This document shows, piece by piece, positions 23,038-33,243 of a stretch of 64,000 bases of DNA; position 1 is the first letter of the stretch, and every line of letters starts with the position of its first letter. The notes under the pieces were generated by a model. That model had not been told where the DNA came from and did no database searches. It saw nothing but the letters and a program-made list of their open reading frames with translations. The DNA lies in the NCBI GenBank assembly GCA_027563935.2, contig CM050451.1, forward strand, positions 26,117,565 to 26,181,564, given 5' to 3'. The stretch is from Costus lasius. Taxonomy: Eukaryota > Streptophyta > Magnoliopsida > Zingiberales > Costaceae. The translations under genes were made by a program, and so were the position numbers.

Positions 23038-23088
23038 GCCTTTCTTCTCCTCATTCTGAAGCTGCTTGCAGTCCCTTCTCCAGTGGCC

Positions 23089-23850
23089 CTACTCGCCACA
23101 GTGGAAGCACCTCTGATCCTTTGACTTCCTCACCTTTTTCTTCAGTGCCTTGGTAGGACCCTTGGCACTGCTCTTAGCACGTGCCTTACCCTTCTTCTTT
23201 ATCTTCTTGGTCGCAGGGACCAAAAGAACAGAATTGGGCTTGGTCTTACCCATCTCACGCTCGGCTGTCTGGAGCATATTCAGTAGTTCCTCCCTCGTGC
23301 ACTCAATTCGGTTCATGTTGAAGTTTATAATAAACGGACTGAAGCTAGGGGGCAGGGACTGTAGAATAAGATCCACAACCAGCTCGTTATCTATGTTGTG
23401 TCCCAGTCTCCTGAGATGATCCACATTCCCAATTAATTTGAGAACATGGGGTCTCACTGGTGCACTTTCAGATAACTTGCACCGAAAGACTGCTTTGGCG
23501 GTATCATATCTCTGAGTCCTGGCCTGAGCTTCAAACATCTGTTTCAGTTGACTTATCATCTGAAAAGCGTTTTGCTCCTCATACTACACCTGAAGTTCAG
23601 GTGCCATAGTGCCAAGCATGAGACATGCTACCTCCAAAGAGTCATCTTGATGCTTTCTAAAAGCATCCCTGTCTGCCGCTCGGGCATTAGGCGCAGGAGG
23701 CGTAGGAAGAGGCTGCTCAAGGACATACAACTTCTTCTCGAGCTTGAGGGCTATCCTCAAGTTCCGATGCCAGTCCATAAAGTTAGATCCAACCAACTTA
23801 TCCTTCTCAAGAAGGGATCGCAGTGTTAATCCACCAGTGTTTGTAGCCAT
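23089..23850 (-). pseudogene. Element A: full-length copia gag with two nonsense changes
   Basis: It starts MATNTGGLTLRSLLEKDKLV and keeps the Gag pattern DWHRNLRIALKLEKKLYVLE. A stop near 23582 (TAG where Gln is expected after PELQV) splits it. The second part (23559-23089) runs through MISQLKQMFEAQ, SLPPSFSPFIINFNMN and a Lys-rich stretch to the zinc knuckle CFHCGE. A second TAG (23086-23088) falls inside the knuckle before GHWRRDC. This is the only copia gag here that keeps its central region. Those of B and I are shortened. Confidence 0.85.
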
Positions 23851-24027
23851 TGTTCTACAACAACCAAGAAATAGCAGATCAGTACCACATTCAGATCATT
23901 TAAACTGGACTTGTTTTAAATGACCATGGCTCCCACTATTTTAATTGAATTGACAACCCACAAAGTCAATCGGGAAATTTAAGATTTCCTAGTGAGATGG
24001 GATCCTTATTCCACATGAGGCTTCGCG

Positions 24028-24043
24028 TCCCACGAGGGTGGGA
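24028..24043 (-). promoter_or_regulatory. Leader hairpin 1 of element A
   Basis: Perfect 6-bp stem with 4-nt loop (RNA sense UCCCAC-CCUC-GUGGGA). Same site as 16045-16060 in B and 51294-51309 in I. Confidence 0.75.
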
Positions 24044-24347
24044 TGAGATGCACAAAGTAACCCATGCTTCCTAAGGTAGGCACGCTGGCCGATTGCTCTA
24101 AGCAATTCCCCTTATTGAGACAGTCTAGGCATTTCATGTCCAGCGAGGGCTAGATACAGCATGAAATCCCAACCTCTCAATGATGCTTCTAGAGTTTCAT
24201 CATGTTGCTAGCACATATGAAATTCTAGTCAAGTCCATTCCTAATCGTTATGCCCAGGGCCAATGGTTTCCTTGCGAAGGCGCGCCCGGTTAAAACGGAC
24301 TGGGGAAACTATTGCCACCACACACCTTCTAAAGATAAGTGGGTGTG

Positions 24348-24363
24348 TCCCACGAGGGTGGGA
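24348..24363 (-). promoter_or_regulatory. Leader hairpin 2 of element A
   Basis: The same 16-nt hairpin repeated 320 bp from the first. Its counterparts are 16370-16385 (B, with one U-G pair in the sense RNA) and 51619-51634 (I). Confidence 0.75.
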
Positions 24364-25412
24364 AACAGTTCACAACACCACTGATCGATACCTTGATGAG
24401 GGCTACGCATTAGAAGGCTACTAGACTTGATATTTAAGTGAGGGTTTTTGAGGTCTCATCAGCTCAGTTTTGCCTAACATTACAGGCATTCAATCCTATA
24501 GTTATAGCATAACAATAAAAAATTATAGGCATGCTTTTAGCTCTAGAAAATAAAGCAGTAAAGGGATGATGTGATCATAGCCCATTCAAGACATTGAACC
24601 GACCCATGCCAAGAAGGGGTTCAACTCTTGACCTAGGATTCAAGTCCCAAAACAAGACCTAACCTAGCCGACCTTTAGCTTGATCTTCAAGGTTGGCTCC
24701 AAGGTCCTCCTTCAAGCAATATGCGCCATTTAGCGAGCACAAGAGGTATAGCTCACAAGCCCAAAGGGCTCGGCCAATGCATCTTGCGCCCATGCGCCAC
24801 CAAGCCAAGCAATGGTGCTTATTGCGCCATTATCCAAGATGCGCCACCATGCAGCATGCTCCAAGTGGATCCGCCCCTAATCTTCATCTTAATTAAAAGC
24901 AAAAAAGATAAGCGGCACGCAGGCCTCACAAGGATACAACACAGGCATGCTCGGGGCTTGACTCATGATCACAACATCATGCACATTCAAGGCACTTATG
25001 CAATTCTACATGCTCATGAAAAACCTAAAAACTTCAATTTTAGTTTCTCATAAAACAAGTCTCTTTTCCTCATCCTTTTATCACAAATCTTTTAGTTATT
25101 TGCGATCAATTTTCAAGGTGATTTTATGGATCCTTTCGGCGGGCAATTTTGTCAGATCAAGAGACTCGGCTAGTCCGAAGACACAATGCCCGTCCTACTT
25201 GACAAATTCACGTGCGCCTTTGATCTTAAATCGACCAAGAAAAATAATCCAAAAATCCAAAAGAAATTGACAAAGAGGATAGGAGAAAGAAACTTTAATT
25301 TTTCTACTTTAAGAAAAATCATATGATCATGGCACATGCAATTTACTAAAATTACATCATGGCATGTGAGCATTGAAAAGCATGAAAAACATCGTTCGAG
25401 GCTCGCAAGTCC

Positions 25413-25423
25413 CTCTGATACCA
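25413..25423 (-). promoter_or_regulatory. Primer binding site of element A (initiator tRNA-Met)
   Basis: Minus-strand TGGTATCAGAG, one base from the 5' LTR. The next base (G for C) departs from the match seen in B, I and E. Confidence 0.85.
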
Positions 25424-25424
25424 C

Positions 25425-27315
25425 TGTTGGGAAACCCCGGGGACATTTTACAAATTTTTGGCATTAAGACAATACATGCGCAGCGGAATCAATGTCCCCG
25501 AAATAGGCCAATCCCAAAAACCCAGTGCGGATCGTCAAGCGAGGGGATCGACACGATGTGATAGAAAGTACCTTAAGCGAGCAAAGAGATGTCAATGTTG
25601 TGATAGGTGCCCAAGCGTGCGCCTTCTGCAGTTTCACACACACGGACTCCTCGAGCTCTCTTCTTCCGCGCTTGGTGCTAGCCTCGGGAAGAAGATTCAA
25701 GCCTTATGTTCTCCGTCTTCAACTCTGCACTACCTCCAAGGTGTATGCGCCAAGAAGAAGGAGAGCAGAAGTAGTCGCCAAGTCCAAGTCCTTCTTGCAC
25801 CAAGAGGAGGAGAAGAAGACTTGTGCTTGCGGCTAGATGTTGGAGGAAGAGAAGTTGCGCCAAGAGCCTCCAAGCTTTCGCCCCTCTCTATTGCTTACGC
25901 CTCCAAGGAATTGTCACTCATGAGAGGGGGCGGCTAGGTGCTCTTTCATAGGGCAAGAGGCAGTTTGTGAAAGGCTAGGATCAAGACAAGTGGGCGGCTA
26001 GGATGAGAAGGTTTTAGGCAAGGAAAGTCTCCAAGACATTTCCATAATTCTCATTCAACCATTCCTTTTGTGCCCATGCCTTTCTTTGTGCGCCAAGGCC
26101 TTGCCGTGCGCCCCAAGCAATGCCATAGAGGCATTCATACCATAAGGGATAAAGGGGGGAGGCGCCAATTGCTTCCTTATGAAGCAAATTGTGCCACTTC
26201 TTCTCTTCATGACAACTTATTAGTGAGCCCAACTTAGCAATGGGCCTAGCCCAAAGACCATTACCCATGTTAACCAAGCGATTGGATCCGATCCAACTTA
26301 ACCCATGGTCAAATGAGGCTAACCATGGTTAATTCGGCCAATATGCCAAAAACAGAAGTTGGCTCCAATAAGTTTCTTCCATCTCATCATGCCCATTGGC
26401 ATTGATGAAATCTCCAAAATAGATCCGAGTTATCCAATAACTCGATCATAAGGCTTCCCGATTAATACGAGAACTCGAGTGTCTTGGTGTGTGACCCTGT
26501 AGGTTCCTTTGACGTTGGCAGTGCAGACCTAAGGTCTCACAAGCAGTGAGTGGCACCTAGCAGTGCATCGCTGCTACCCAAGTCATCAGAATGGATATCG
26601 ACATTGACATCCCCATCCTCGCAAAAGGTGCAGATACATTACAGTCCCTTTGCCGAACTGATATCCGATTGGATAAGTGTGTCATCACTTGTTTTCATCC
26701 AATCACATGGCTATGACTAAAATAGGTTCTCACCTGGGTATGGCCATACACTCTCAGTCATAGAACCATAGAGGAGCTCCATGGATATCATACTTCCCTA
26801 AGGAAGGGGCAAATCCTTTGTCTGTCCATTGACCTTCTCATATGGGTCGTGACATGCTCAATGACAACCGTTATGACCTCCCATCTACGGCGAGGTGTTA
26901 GGTTGTATCAAAGCAAGTCCCTAACCATATAGAATGATCAATGACCTCAAGTCAAGGGATCAATGTATCTCCTGTCAGTTGTGAGGATAACTCATGACAC
27001 CAAGTCATAGCCTCACAGCGGGTCTTTCCAGTATATCCTCCAATGATATACCCATGTGTCTGCGTTAGCACCACATACCTAACCAGCCCACATACCAGTC
27101 TCACAAGTACCATAGCTGTCCCATATCCACGGTACATCGACTGGGGACTATAGTTTGAGCATAGATCCAATCTGTCTCCACGGACATTATCATGTTAGTA
27201 CATATGTGCAGATGTAAACAAACATAGATAACGACAATGCCAGAATGATATAAATATCAAGGTCAAGTAGTACATAAGTGGACCAAAACTAGGTCCTAGG
27301 GCATATACACCAACA
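25425..27315 (-). repeat. Element A 5' LTR
   Basis: 1891 bp, TGTTGGGAAACCCCGG ... CCAACA. Nearly identical to the joined left copy. The TATA position reads TATGAAAG on the minus strand. Open frames inside (25464-26277, 26952-27170) mirror those of the left LTR and are not genes. Confidence 0.92.
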
Positions 27316-27320
27316 AGGAC

Positions 27321-27448
27321 AAGAAACATCACATAACAAACTAGCACATAAGATCATGTCCAAATATCATACAACATAGTCAGGGCCTAGCGACCAGGTC
27401 CTCAAATGGTGGCATAAAAGACAACGCCAAATAAATATGCAGGGCTTA
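27321..27448. other. Short segment between A and C, probably F noncoding DNA
   Basis: It follows the second AGGAC duplication, so it was contiguous with 8748 before A inserted. It has no coding content and no similarity I recognise. By position it should be the F 3' noncoding region. Confidence 0.45.
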
Positions 27449-27486
27449 AGGATTTATTCTATAAAGTCTACGGGGGACTGTAAAGA

Positions 27487-28071
27487 ATATCCTAGTTTAC
27501 AGCACTGGGTGGCTGTAAAGAATATCCTTGAGTATCCTGAAAGGGACTAAGGATTTATTCTATAAAGTCTACGGGGGACAGGAAGAACTCAGTGTGCAGG
27601 GCTTCACTGATGAGTCGTTCCAGTCTGATCCTGACGACTTCAGATCGCAGACCAGCTATTAGTTTAAGATGGTTGGAGGTGCTGTATGCTGGAAGAGCTT
27701 CAAGCAATCCACCATAGCTAATTCTACAACCGAAGCTGAGTATGTGGTTGCTTCTGAGGCAGCCAATGAAGCCGTTTGGATCAGGAAGTTCTTTTCTGAA
27801 CTTCAGGTGGTTCCAAGTGCAATGGATCCCATTGAGCTCTACTATGACAACAATGGGAATTGCACATAATAAGGAACCACGGTCTCATCAAAGGTCCAAA
27901 CGCATACTCAAGAGATTTCGCCTGATCAAAGAGATCATTGATCGAGGTGATGTCAGGATTAGCAGAGTTGACACAGAGAGCAATCTAGCAGACCCACTGA
28001 CCAAGGCTTTGGCGCAGCAGAAGCATGATGGTCGTACTAGAGATATGGGGTTGAGGTTGCTCAACCTCTAG
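27487..28071 (+). pseudogene. Element C: RNase H fragment of copia Pol
   Basis: The open pieces 27669-27869 and 27742-28071 (different frames) carry VGGAVCWKSFKQSTIANSTT, then TEAEYVVASEA and YYDNNG, then SHQRSKRILKRFRLIKEIID and NLADPLTKALAQQKHDG. These match the RNase H end of A and I. A frameshift near 27860 separates the halves. Upstream the sequence is out of frame and scrambled. RT, integrase and gag are absent. Confidence 0.85.
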
Positions 28072-28077
28072 GTCTTA

Positions 28078-28092
28078 GTGCAAGTGGGAGAT
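28078..28092 (+). promoter_or_regulatory. Polypurine tract of element C
   Basis: GTGCAAGTGGGAGAT lies immediately before the LTR start TGTTGGTGTATATG. The same tract borders the 3' LTRs of A, B and I on the minus strand. Confidence 0.8.
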
Positions 28093-30185
28093 TGTTGGTG
28101 TATATGCCCTAGGACCTAGTTTTGGTCCATCTTTGTACTACTTGACTCTGATATTAATATATATCTTTCTGGCATTGTCGTTATCATTGTTTGTCTACAC
28201 CTGCGATTGTGTACTTACATGATAATGTCCCTGGAGACAGATTGGATCTGTGCTCGAACTATAGTCCCCAGTCGATGTACCTAAGTGGATATGGGACAAC
28301 TCTGGTACTTGTGAGACTGGTATGTGGGCTGGTTAGGCACGTGGTGCTAACGCAGACACATGGGTATATCATTGGAGGATATACTGGATAGACCCGCTGT
28401 GAGGCTATGACTTGGTGTCATAAGTTATCCTCACAAGTGACAGGAGATTCATTGATCCCTTGACTTGAGGTCATTGACCATTCTATATGGTTAAGGACTT
28501 GCTTTGATGCAACCTAACACCTTGCCGTAGTTGGGAGGTCATAACGGTTGTCATTGAGCATGTCACGACCCATATGAGAAGATCAATGGACAGACATAGG
28601 ATTTGCCCCTTCCCTAAGGAAGTATGATATCCATGGAGCTCCCTTATGGTTCTATGACTGAGAGTGTATGGCCATACCCAGGTAAGAACCTGTTCTAGTC
28701 ATAGCCATGTGATTGGATGAAAACAAGTGGTGACACACTTGTCCAATCGGATATCAGTACGGCAAAGAGACTGTAATGCATCTGTACCTAGTTGCGATGA
28801 TGGGGATGTCGATGTCGATATCCATTCCAATAACCTGGGTAGCAGCGATGCACTGCTAGGTGCCACTCACTGCTTGTGATGACCTTTGGTCTGCACTGCC
28901 AGCGTTAGAGGAACCTACAGGGTCGCACACCTTGGTACTCGAGTTTTCATATTGATCGGGTAGCCTTTAGATCGAGTTATTGGATAACTCTGATCTATTT
29001 GGGAGATTTCATCAGCGCCAATGGGCCTGATGAGATGGAAGAAACTTATTGGGGCCAACTTCCGTTTTTGGCATATCGATCAAATTAACCATGGTTAGCC
29101 TCATTTAACCATGGGTTAAATTGGATTGGATCCAATAGCTTGGTTAACATGCATAATGGACTTTGGGCTTGGCCCATTGCTTAGTTGGGCTTGCTAATAA
29201 GTTGTATTGAAGGGCTATGAGGCTTGAAGGGTATAATGGGGATGAATTAATAGGATAGGCGCATATGGAATCCTAGTTGGACTAGGATTTGCGCCTTTGC
29301 CTTGTTTGGTATCTCCTAGGTGATTAAATCAAATTGGATTTGATTAAATCACACAAGATAATTGATTGGATTGTGTTTGACAATTGTGGGCTGATTATTA
29401 ACATAATTAGAGTCCTAATTGGATTAGGACTTGTGCCCAAGCCACATTAGGCAATCCATCATATTGCCTTGACTAGGTCTAGGCGCATGGATGGGATTAA
29501 TGCCTCATATGGCATGATATGGGCGCATATGGCTGATGCTTGCTTTGGCAAGTCTTAGGCGCATATGGGAGTGGAGATTTAATCAATATAATTGATTGGA
29601 TAATCTCCTAGAATCATGCCCTAATTGTCAACACTTGCCATTCTTCCCTAACCGCCTCTTCCTCCTATAAATAAGCCCTTGCCGCCCCCTCTCTTCATGA
29701 TGCAAATTCCTTGGAGGCGTGAAGCACTAGAGGGTGACGGCTTGGAGAGCTTAGAGCTCTTCTTCTTCCATCAAGGGCGCAAGCATGCTTCTTCTCTTCC
29801 TTTCCTTGGCGCAAAGGAACAAGAAGGCTTGCGGCGTTGTCTTCTTCTTCCATCTCCTTGGCGCATCACATCTTGGTGGTGGCGCAAGTTGCTTGGAGGA
29901 CTCTCCTAAGGCATGGATCTTCTTCCCGAGGCTAGCACCGGGCGAGGAAGAAGAAAACTTGAGGAATCCGTGTGTGCGAGACTGCAGAGGGCGAACACTT
30001 GGGCGCCTTCATCGACATCGGCTTCCAATTGCTTAAAGGTACTTACTATCACATCGTGTCGACCCCCTCGCAAGAGATCTTCACTGGGTTTTTGGGACTA
30101 GCCTGTTTCGGGGACATTCTTCCGCTGCGTAAAATGTATGTCCATGGCTCTGAAAATTGTAAAATGTCCCCGGGGTTTCCCAACA
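28093..30185 (+). repeat. Element C 3' LTR
   Basis: 2093 bp, from TGTTGGTGTATATGCCC to CCGGGGTTTCCCAACA, reverse-complementary in orientation to the LTRs of A and I. TATAAATA at 29666-29673 is in the sense direction. Related to the A family but longer, with a private stretch around 29225-29640. Confidence 0.88.
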
Positions 30186-30625
30186 GGTCTCGGCTCTGAC
30201 GTCAATAGAGTTGAAAAACTCCAGCGTAAGGCCCAGATAAGTAGGGTGGGCCATGAAAGAACTGACTCCAGCCGACGTTGGAGTAAAGCGACTCCACATC
30301 AACCAAGAGACCCAGCATGCTCCATGTCCCACGGTCAAGGTAGCGCGTATTGGAAATCTTGCGCTGAACTAGTAGGTTGTAACGCTCTTCTTGCTTTCAT
30401 TGCGGAATAGGATGCTGAACTCGTTTGGCGCCTGGACTGGAGGCTGCTGCTGCATGGAAGATGTTGGTCTCTGTGAAGAAGAGGGTGTGGTAGGTACCTC
30501 GGCGGTTGTGGTTGAGGAGGGTGCGACGGTGGGGTTAGCGTATACTCGTCGTCTTCGGTGGAGGAGTCGGACATGGTACATGGGGCAGACCGCTGAGAGA
30601 CGAGCACTTTCTGCTTAGGTGCCAT
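30186..30625 (-). pseudogene. Element F: 3' ORF, broken, starting MAPKQKV
   Basis: It starts at 30625 (MAPKQKVLVSQRSAP), with an acidic patch (SDSSTEDDE) and a Pro-rich stretch, and stops after 96 codons. In another frame the text continues: RYNLLVQRKISNTRYLD, then VESLYSNVGWSQFF, HGPPYLSGPYAGVFQLY. This has the layout of the plant 'retrotransposon ORF-1' family seen with Athila-type elements. A frameshift therefore separates the two parts, and element C cuts off the rest. It follows pol, in the place of the extra 3' ORF of Athila/Tat elements. Element D keeps a short ORF starting MAPK at the same place. Confidence 0.5.
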
Positions 30626-30932
30626 CTTGAGGAGAGATGGATCTGCACTAGTGTCTGGTGGTGATGAGGAGGGATCAGAAGTAGATTTGCAGAGATTGGG
30701 ACCGTCGGTGGCGATTGGAATGAGCAGCGGCTGGAAATCTCAAAAATCCTGAGCGAATCAAAAATCGGATGCAAAAATCGATAATTGAGAGTGCGAACCT
30801 TGGGGGAAACTCGAGTTTGAGAGCAGGAACTCGCTTGGAAGAAGCAAGAATCACGAGAGGATTGATAGCAGGGGAGGCGGTGGCACGTGTTTGGGGCAAA
30901 CCCTAGTCGTGAGCGCGCATATATACGACTGG
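30626..30932 (-). promoter_or_regulatory. Promoter-like region and leader before the F 3' ORF
   Basis: On the minus strand a TATATATG box (about 30918-30925) is followed by TAGGGTTT, a motif common at plant transcript starts, and about 270 bp of C/T-rich, stop-containing leader ending at ATG 30625. The inverted-repeat array lies immediately upstream (30945-31275). It looks like an internal U3-R promoter for the 3' ORF. Activity is inferred. Confidence 0.45.
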
Positions 30933-30944
30933 GGTAATTTAGGA

Positions 30945-31275
30945 AACATGGGTGTACACTAGCATGTGCACCTAGCCGTGAAGTCCTCTGTAAGATCTTG
31001 GCACTTTTGAAATCATGGGTGAACCCTGATGTGTTCCTTCGGCGGTGAAGCATTCTATGAAAATTCGACTAGTCATAATCACGAGTGAACCCCAAAATCT
31101 TCACTCGGCCGTGACATTCTCTATTGCATATCTGACATCCCAATATAGTTTACTTCACGCCTGAACACCAAATTCATCATCTGGCCATGAGTTTCTCTAT
31201 AAAAAACTAATTTTTTGCCATCTATAGTATACTTCACGGGTGAACCCTGATGTGTTCACCTAGTCGTGATGTTCT
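30945..31275. repeat. Inverted-repeat array in F, upstream of the 3' ORF
   Basis: About five units match those of the F LTR (ATCATGGGTGAACNC ... GTGAAGNNTTCT). One unit has arms GGTGAAC (31239-31245) and GTTCACC (31254-31260) with an 8-nt loop, the same geometry as 7156-7179 in the LTR. Confidence 0.7.
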
Positions 31276-31517
31276 CTGTGCTGCTCAAAAAATTCGGCTG
31301 GAATAGTCTACTCTCCTAGTAAGTTCCTACAACACAAAATAGTTTACTATCAGCAAAAATCTTCAATCATAACACATTAAAACATAGCAAAACCAATCTA
31401 ACAAAGTATTTATCTAAAACAACTAAAAATTAACTCAACGTAAAACAAAGAAATAAAAACTTGGGTTGCCTCCCAAGAGCACTAATTTAGGGTCTATAGC
31501 TCGACAATAAGTAGTTT
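31276..31517 (-). other. F: pol-proximal noncoding stretch with a conserved hairpin
   Basis: AT-rich and noncoding. CTTGGG-TTGCCT-CCCAAG (31460-31477) forms a perfect 6-bp stem with a 6-nt loop. The identical 18 bases occur in D at 59990-60007. It lies just after the end of pol. Confidence 0.65.
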
Positions 31518-32009
31518 TTAATCAACCAAGTCCACGGGGTCCGAAAGGGTAAGTACAACCTCTTTCTCTATTCGTTCATCCTTGAAGTAGTGTTTGAGTC
31601 TGTGCCCATTTACAATGAAACTTCCAGTATGCTCTGCCCATATTGTGATAGCACCATAAGGTCTAATATATTGTACCACAAAAGGACCAGACCATCGTGT
31701 CCGTAGCTTCCCTGAAAATGGCTTCAATTTGGAATTGAATAGCAATACTTTGTCACCTTCATGGAACTCCATTCTTCAAGATGCGCTTATCATGCCATTG
31801 TTTGGTGTGTGCTTTGTAAATCCTAGCATTTTCATATGCAAAGAGGCACATCTATTCTAGTTCATCAAGTTGGAGCTTCCTCTTCTCGCCGGCACTCTTG
31901 AAGTCATAGTTGAGTTGCTTGATAGCCCAAAATGCCCTGTGCTCAATTTCAACTGGTAAATGATAAAACTTTCCATAAATAATTTGGAAAGGAGACATAC
32001 CTAGGGGGG
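31518..32009 (-). pseudogene. Element F: integrase C-terminal region
   Basis: 31772-31518 reads MEFHEGDKVLLFNSKLKPF and ends at the pol stop; this is the tail of an Athila-type integrase. 32009-31852 reads TPLGMSPFQIIYGKFYHLPV and then AFWAIKQLNYDFKSAGEKRK. Between them are a stop and a frameshift. Element E cuts the frame at 32009, and the sequence continues at 39422 after the GGGGG duplication. Confidence 0.8.
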
Positions 32010-33243
32010 TGATGAAGGATGGAAATCCTAGCCCAAGAATCACCCTAGGTATGTAGCTCTAAAACACACGGTAAGTGCAGGAATGAAGGTGATGGAAGGA
32101 AAACACCTTAGGACCCTTAAGGAAAGGGTTCAAACTCCTCCTGAGCCTGCCAAGCAGGAAGCTTCGGTTGCGGATTCTCACAGGTTGGAATGAAGATCTG
32201 ATGTAGTTCAACTCCAGTCCAGATGCTAATGCATTGGAGATGTCAACACCGGCAATGGAACAGTAATCGTGGGATGGATCACTATGGATGATCGACAGGG
32301 AAGATGATGAAGGTGGATGATGGAAATGGTAACCGGAACCAAGGGGAGCAAGCTCAACCCAAAGAGGAGCACACTCAACTCTCACAAACGCAAACACAAA
32401 GCTTTCCAGGTTTCAGAAAATATTCGACTAAGTGTGCAAAGGTGAACAAAGCTAGCTTAAAACCTTTCCTCCCAACATAGAAACGACCCTTGGCATTCTT
32501 CACTGCTGGCGCCTTTTCGTTTTGCCCTTGGCATTCTTCACTTGTTGGCACCTTTTCGTTTTGGCCTACTCTGATAAGCTGTTGTCGTTGGTTCATACGC
32601 TGGATACTTGCGCAAGCTATCTTCAAGTTAACTTGGCGGCTGATTTGGTTTTGGGATTGCATACTTCATGGGATCTCCATTTGATTTGACACTTGATGAT
32701 TGACTTGGATGGAATTGCTAGACATGGACTCGGCTGGTGTGTTGAAGTTGACACTTGAGCTGAGTCTGATCACGAACCGGTTTGTCTTTGACATTGGCTT
32801 TTCTCCATGGACTGGTTTTTCATTATGCCAAGGTCACTTCAGGGTTGGGAGTTTAGGTGCAGCATGTGCAATACAGGTGTGCATAAACCTAGACTATGAC
32901 AACCTATCACAACCACTACAAAATAAAACCACGGCTTCAAAATAAACCTAGGCTAGTCCTAGCTACAACATAATATCAAGTGCTGAAAATAGAAATAGAG
33001 TTTTTAGCGTATTACAAAGCAACAAAACACAAAGTAACAAGTCTTAAGTGAGTTCTCAAAATGTTAATAAGAGTCAAGCATTCATCCCATAACGAATTGG
33101 GGTCTTCTTGAGTCTTGTTGACCTTCTTGGTGGTGTCCCTACATCAGCTTTCTCGGGGTTGGGAGAACTCTCCTCCGGAGTGTTAAATGAGAAGCTCTCA
33201 AGTTCGGCAGGTAATTGTGCGCGTGTTTCGTCCTCTGATAACC
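32010..33243 (-). repeat. Element E 3' LTR
   Basis: Starts TGATGAAGGATGG. The inner border is placed at ...CTCTGATAACCA because a polypyrimidine run (33244-33264, polypurine on the minus strand) follows. It agrees closely with the right LTR for the first several hundred bases but poorly in about 32950-33135. The end of the pol frame (33074-33243) lies inside this LTR. Confidence 0.6.

Larger units (their letters stand above)
23851..25424 (-). other. Element A: 5' leader with two conserved hairpins
   Basis: About 1.57 kb of noncoding leader. Hairpins TCCCAC-GAGG-GTGGGA are at 24028-24043 and 24348-24363. A further block around 25140-25220 (GATCAAGAGACTCGG ... CCCGTCCTACTTGACAAA) is conserved in B (17150-17215) and I (52500-52565). 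No open frame is shared among the three leaders. Confidence 0.75.
8749..27315 (-). mobile_element. Element A: Ty1/copia element interrupted by element B
   Basis: Two LTRs begin TGTTGGGAAACCCCGG and end GCATATACACCAACA in plus-strand reading. The 5-bp duplication AGGAC is at 8744-8748 and 27316-27320. The iMet primer site is next to the right LTR and the polypurine tract next to the left LTR, so the element reads on the minus strand. Without element B and its duplication it would be about 9.3 kb. It has full-length gag and pol domains but several stop codons. It is inserted in the 3' noncoding part of F. Confidence 0.9.
27449..30185 (+). mobile_element. Element C: 5'-truncated, rearranged copia element (plus strand)
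   Basis: Only the last part of pol (RNase H), the polypurine tract and a complete 3' LTR remain. It is the only plus-strand copia in the window. Its 5' edge is scrambled: a 30-bp block (AAGGATTTATTC...CGGGGGA) occurs at 27449-27478 and again at 27548-27577, around a copied piece of RNase H. With the 5' end lost no duplication can be checked. Right of it, F resumes at 30186. Confidence 0.8.
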
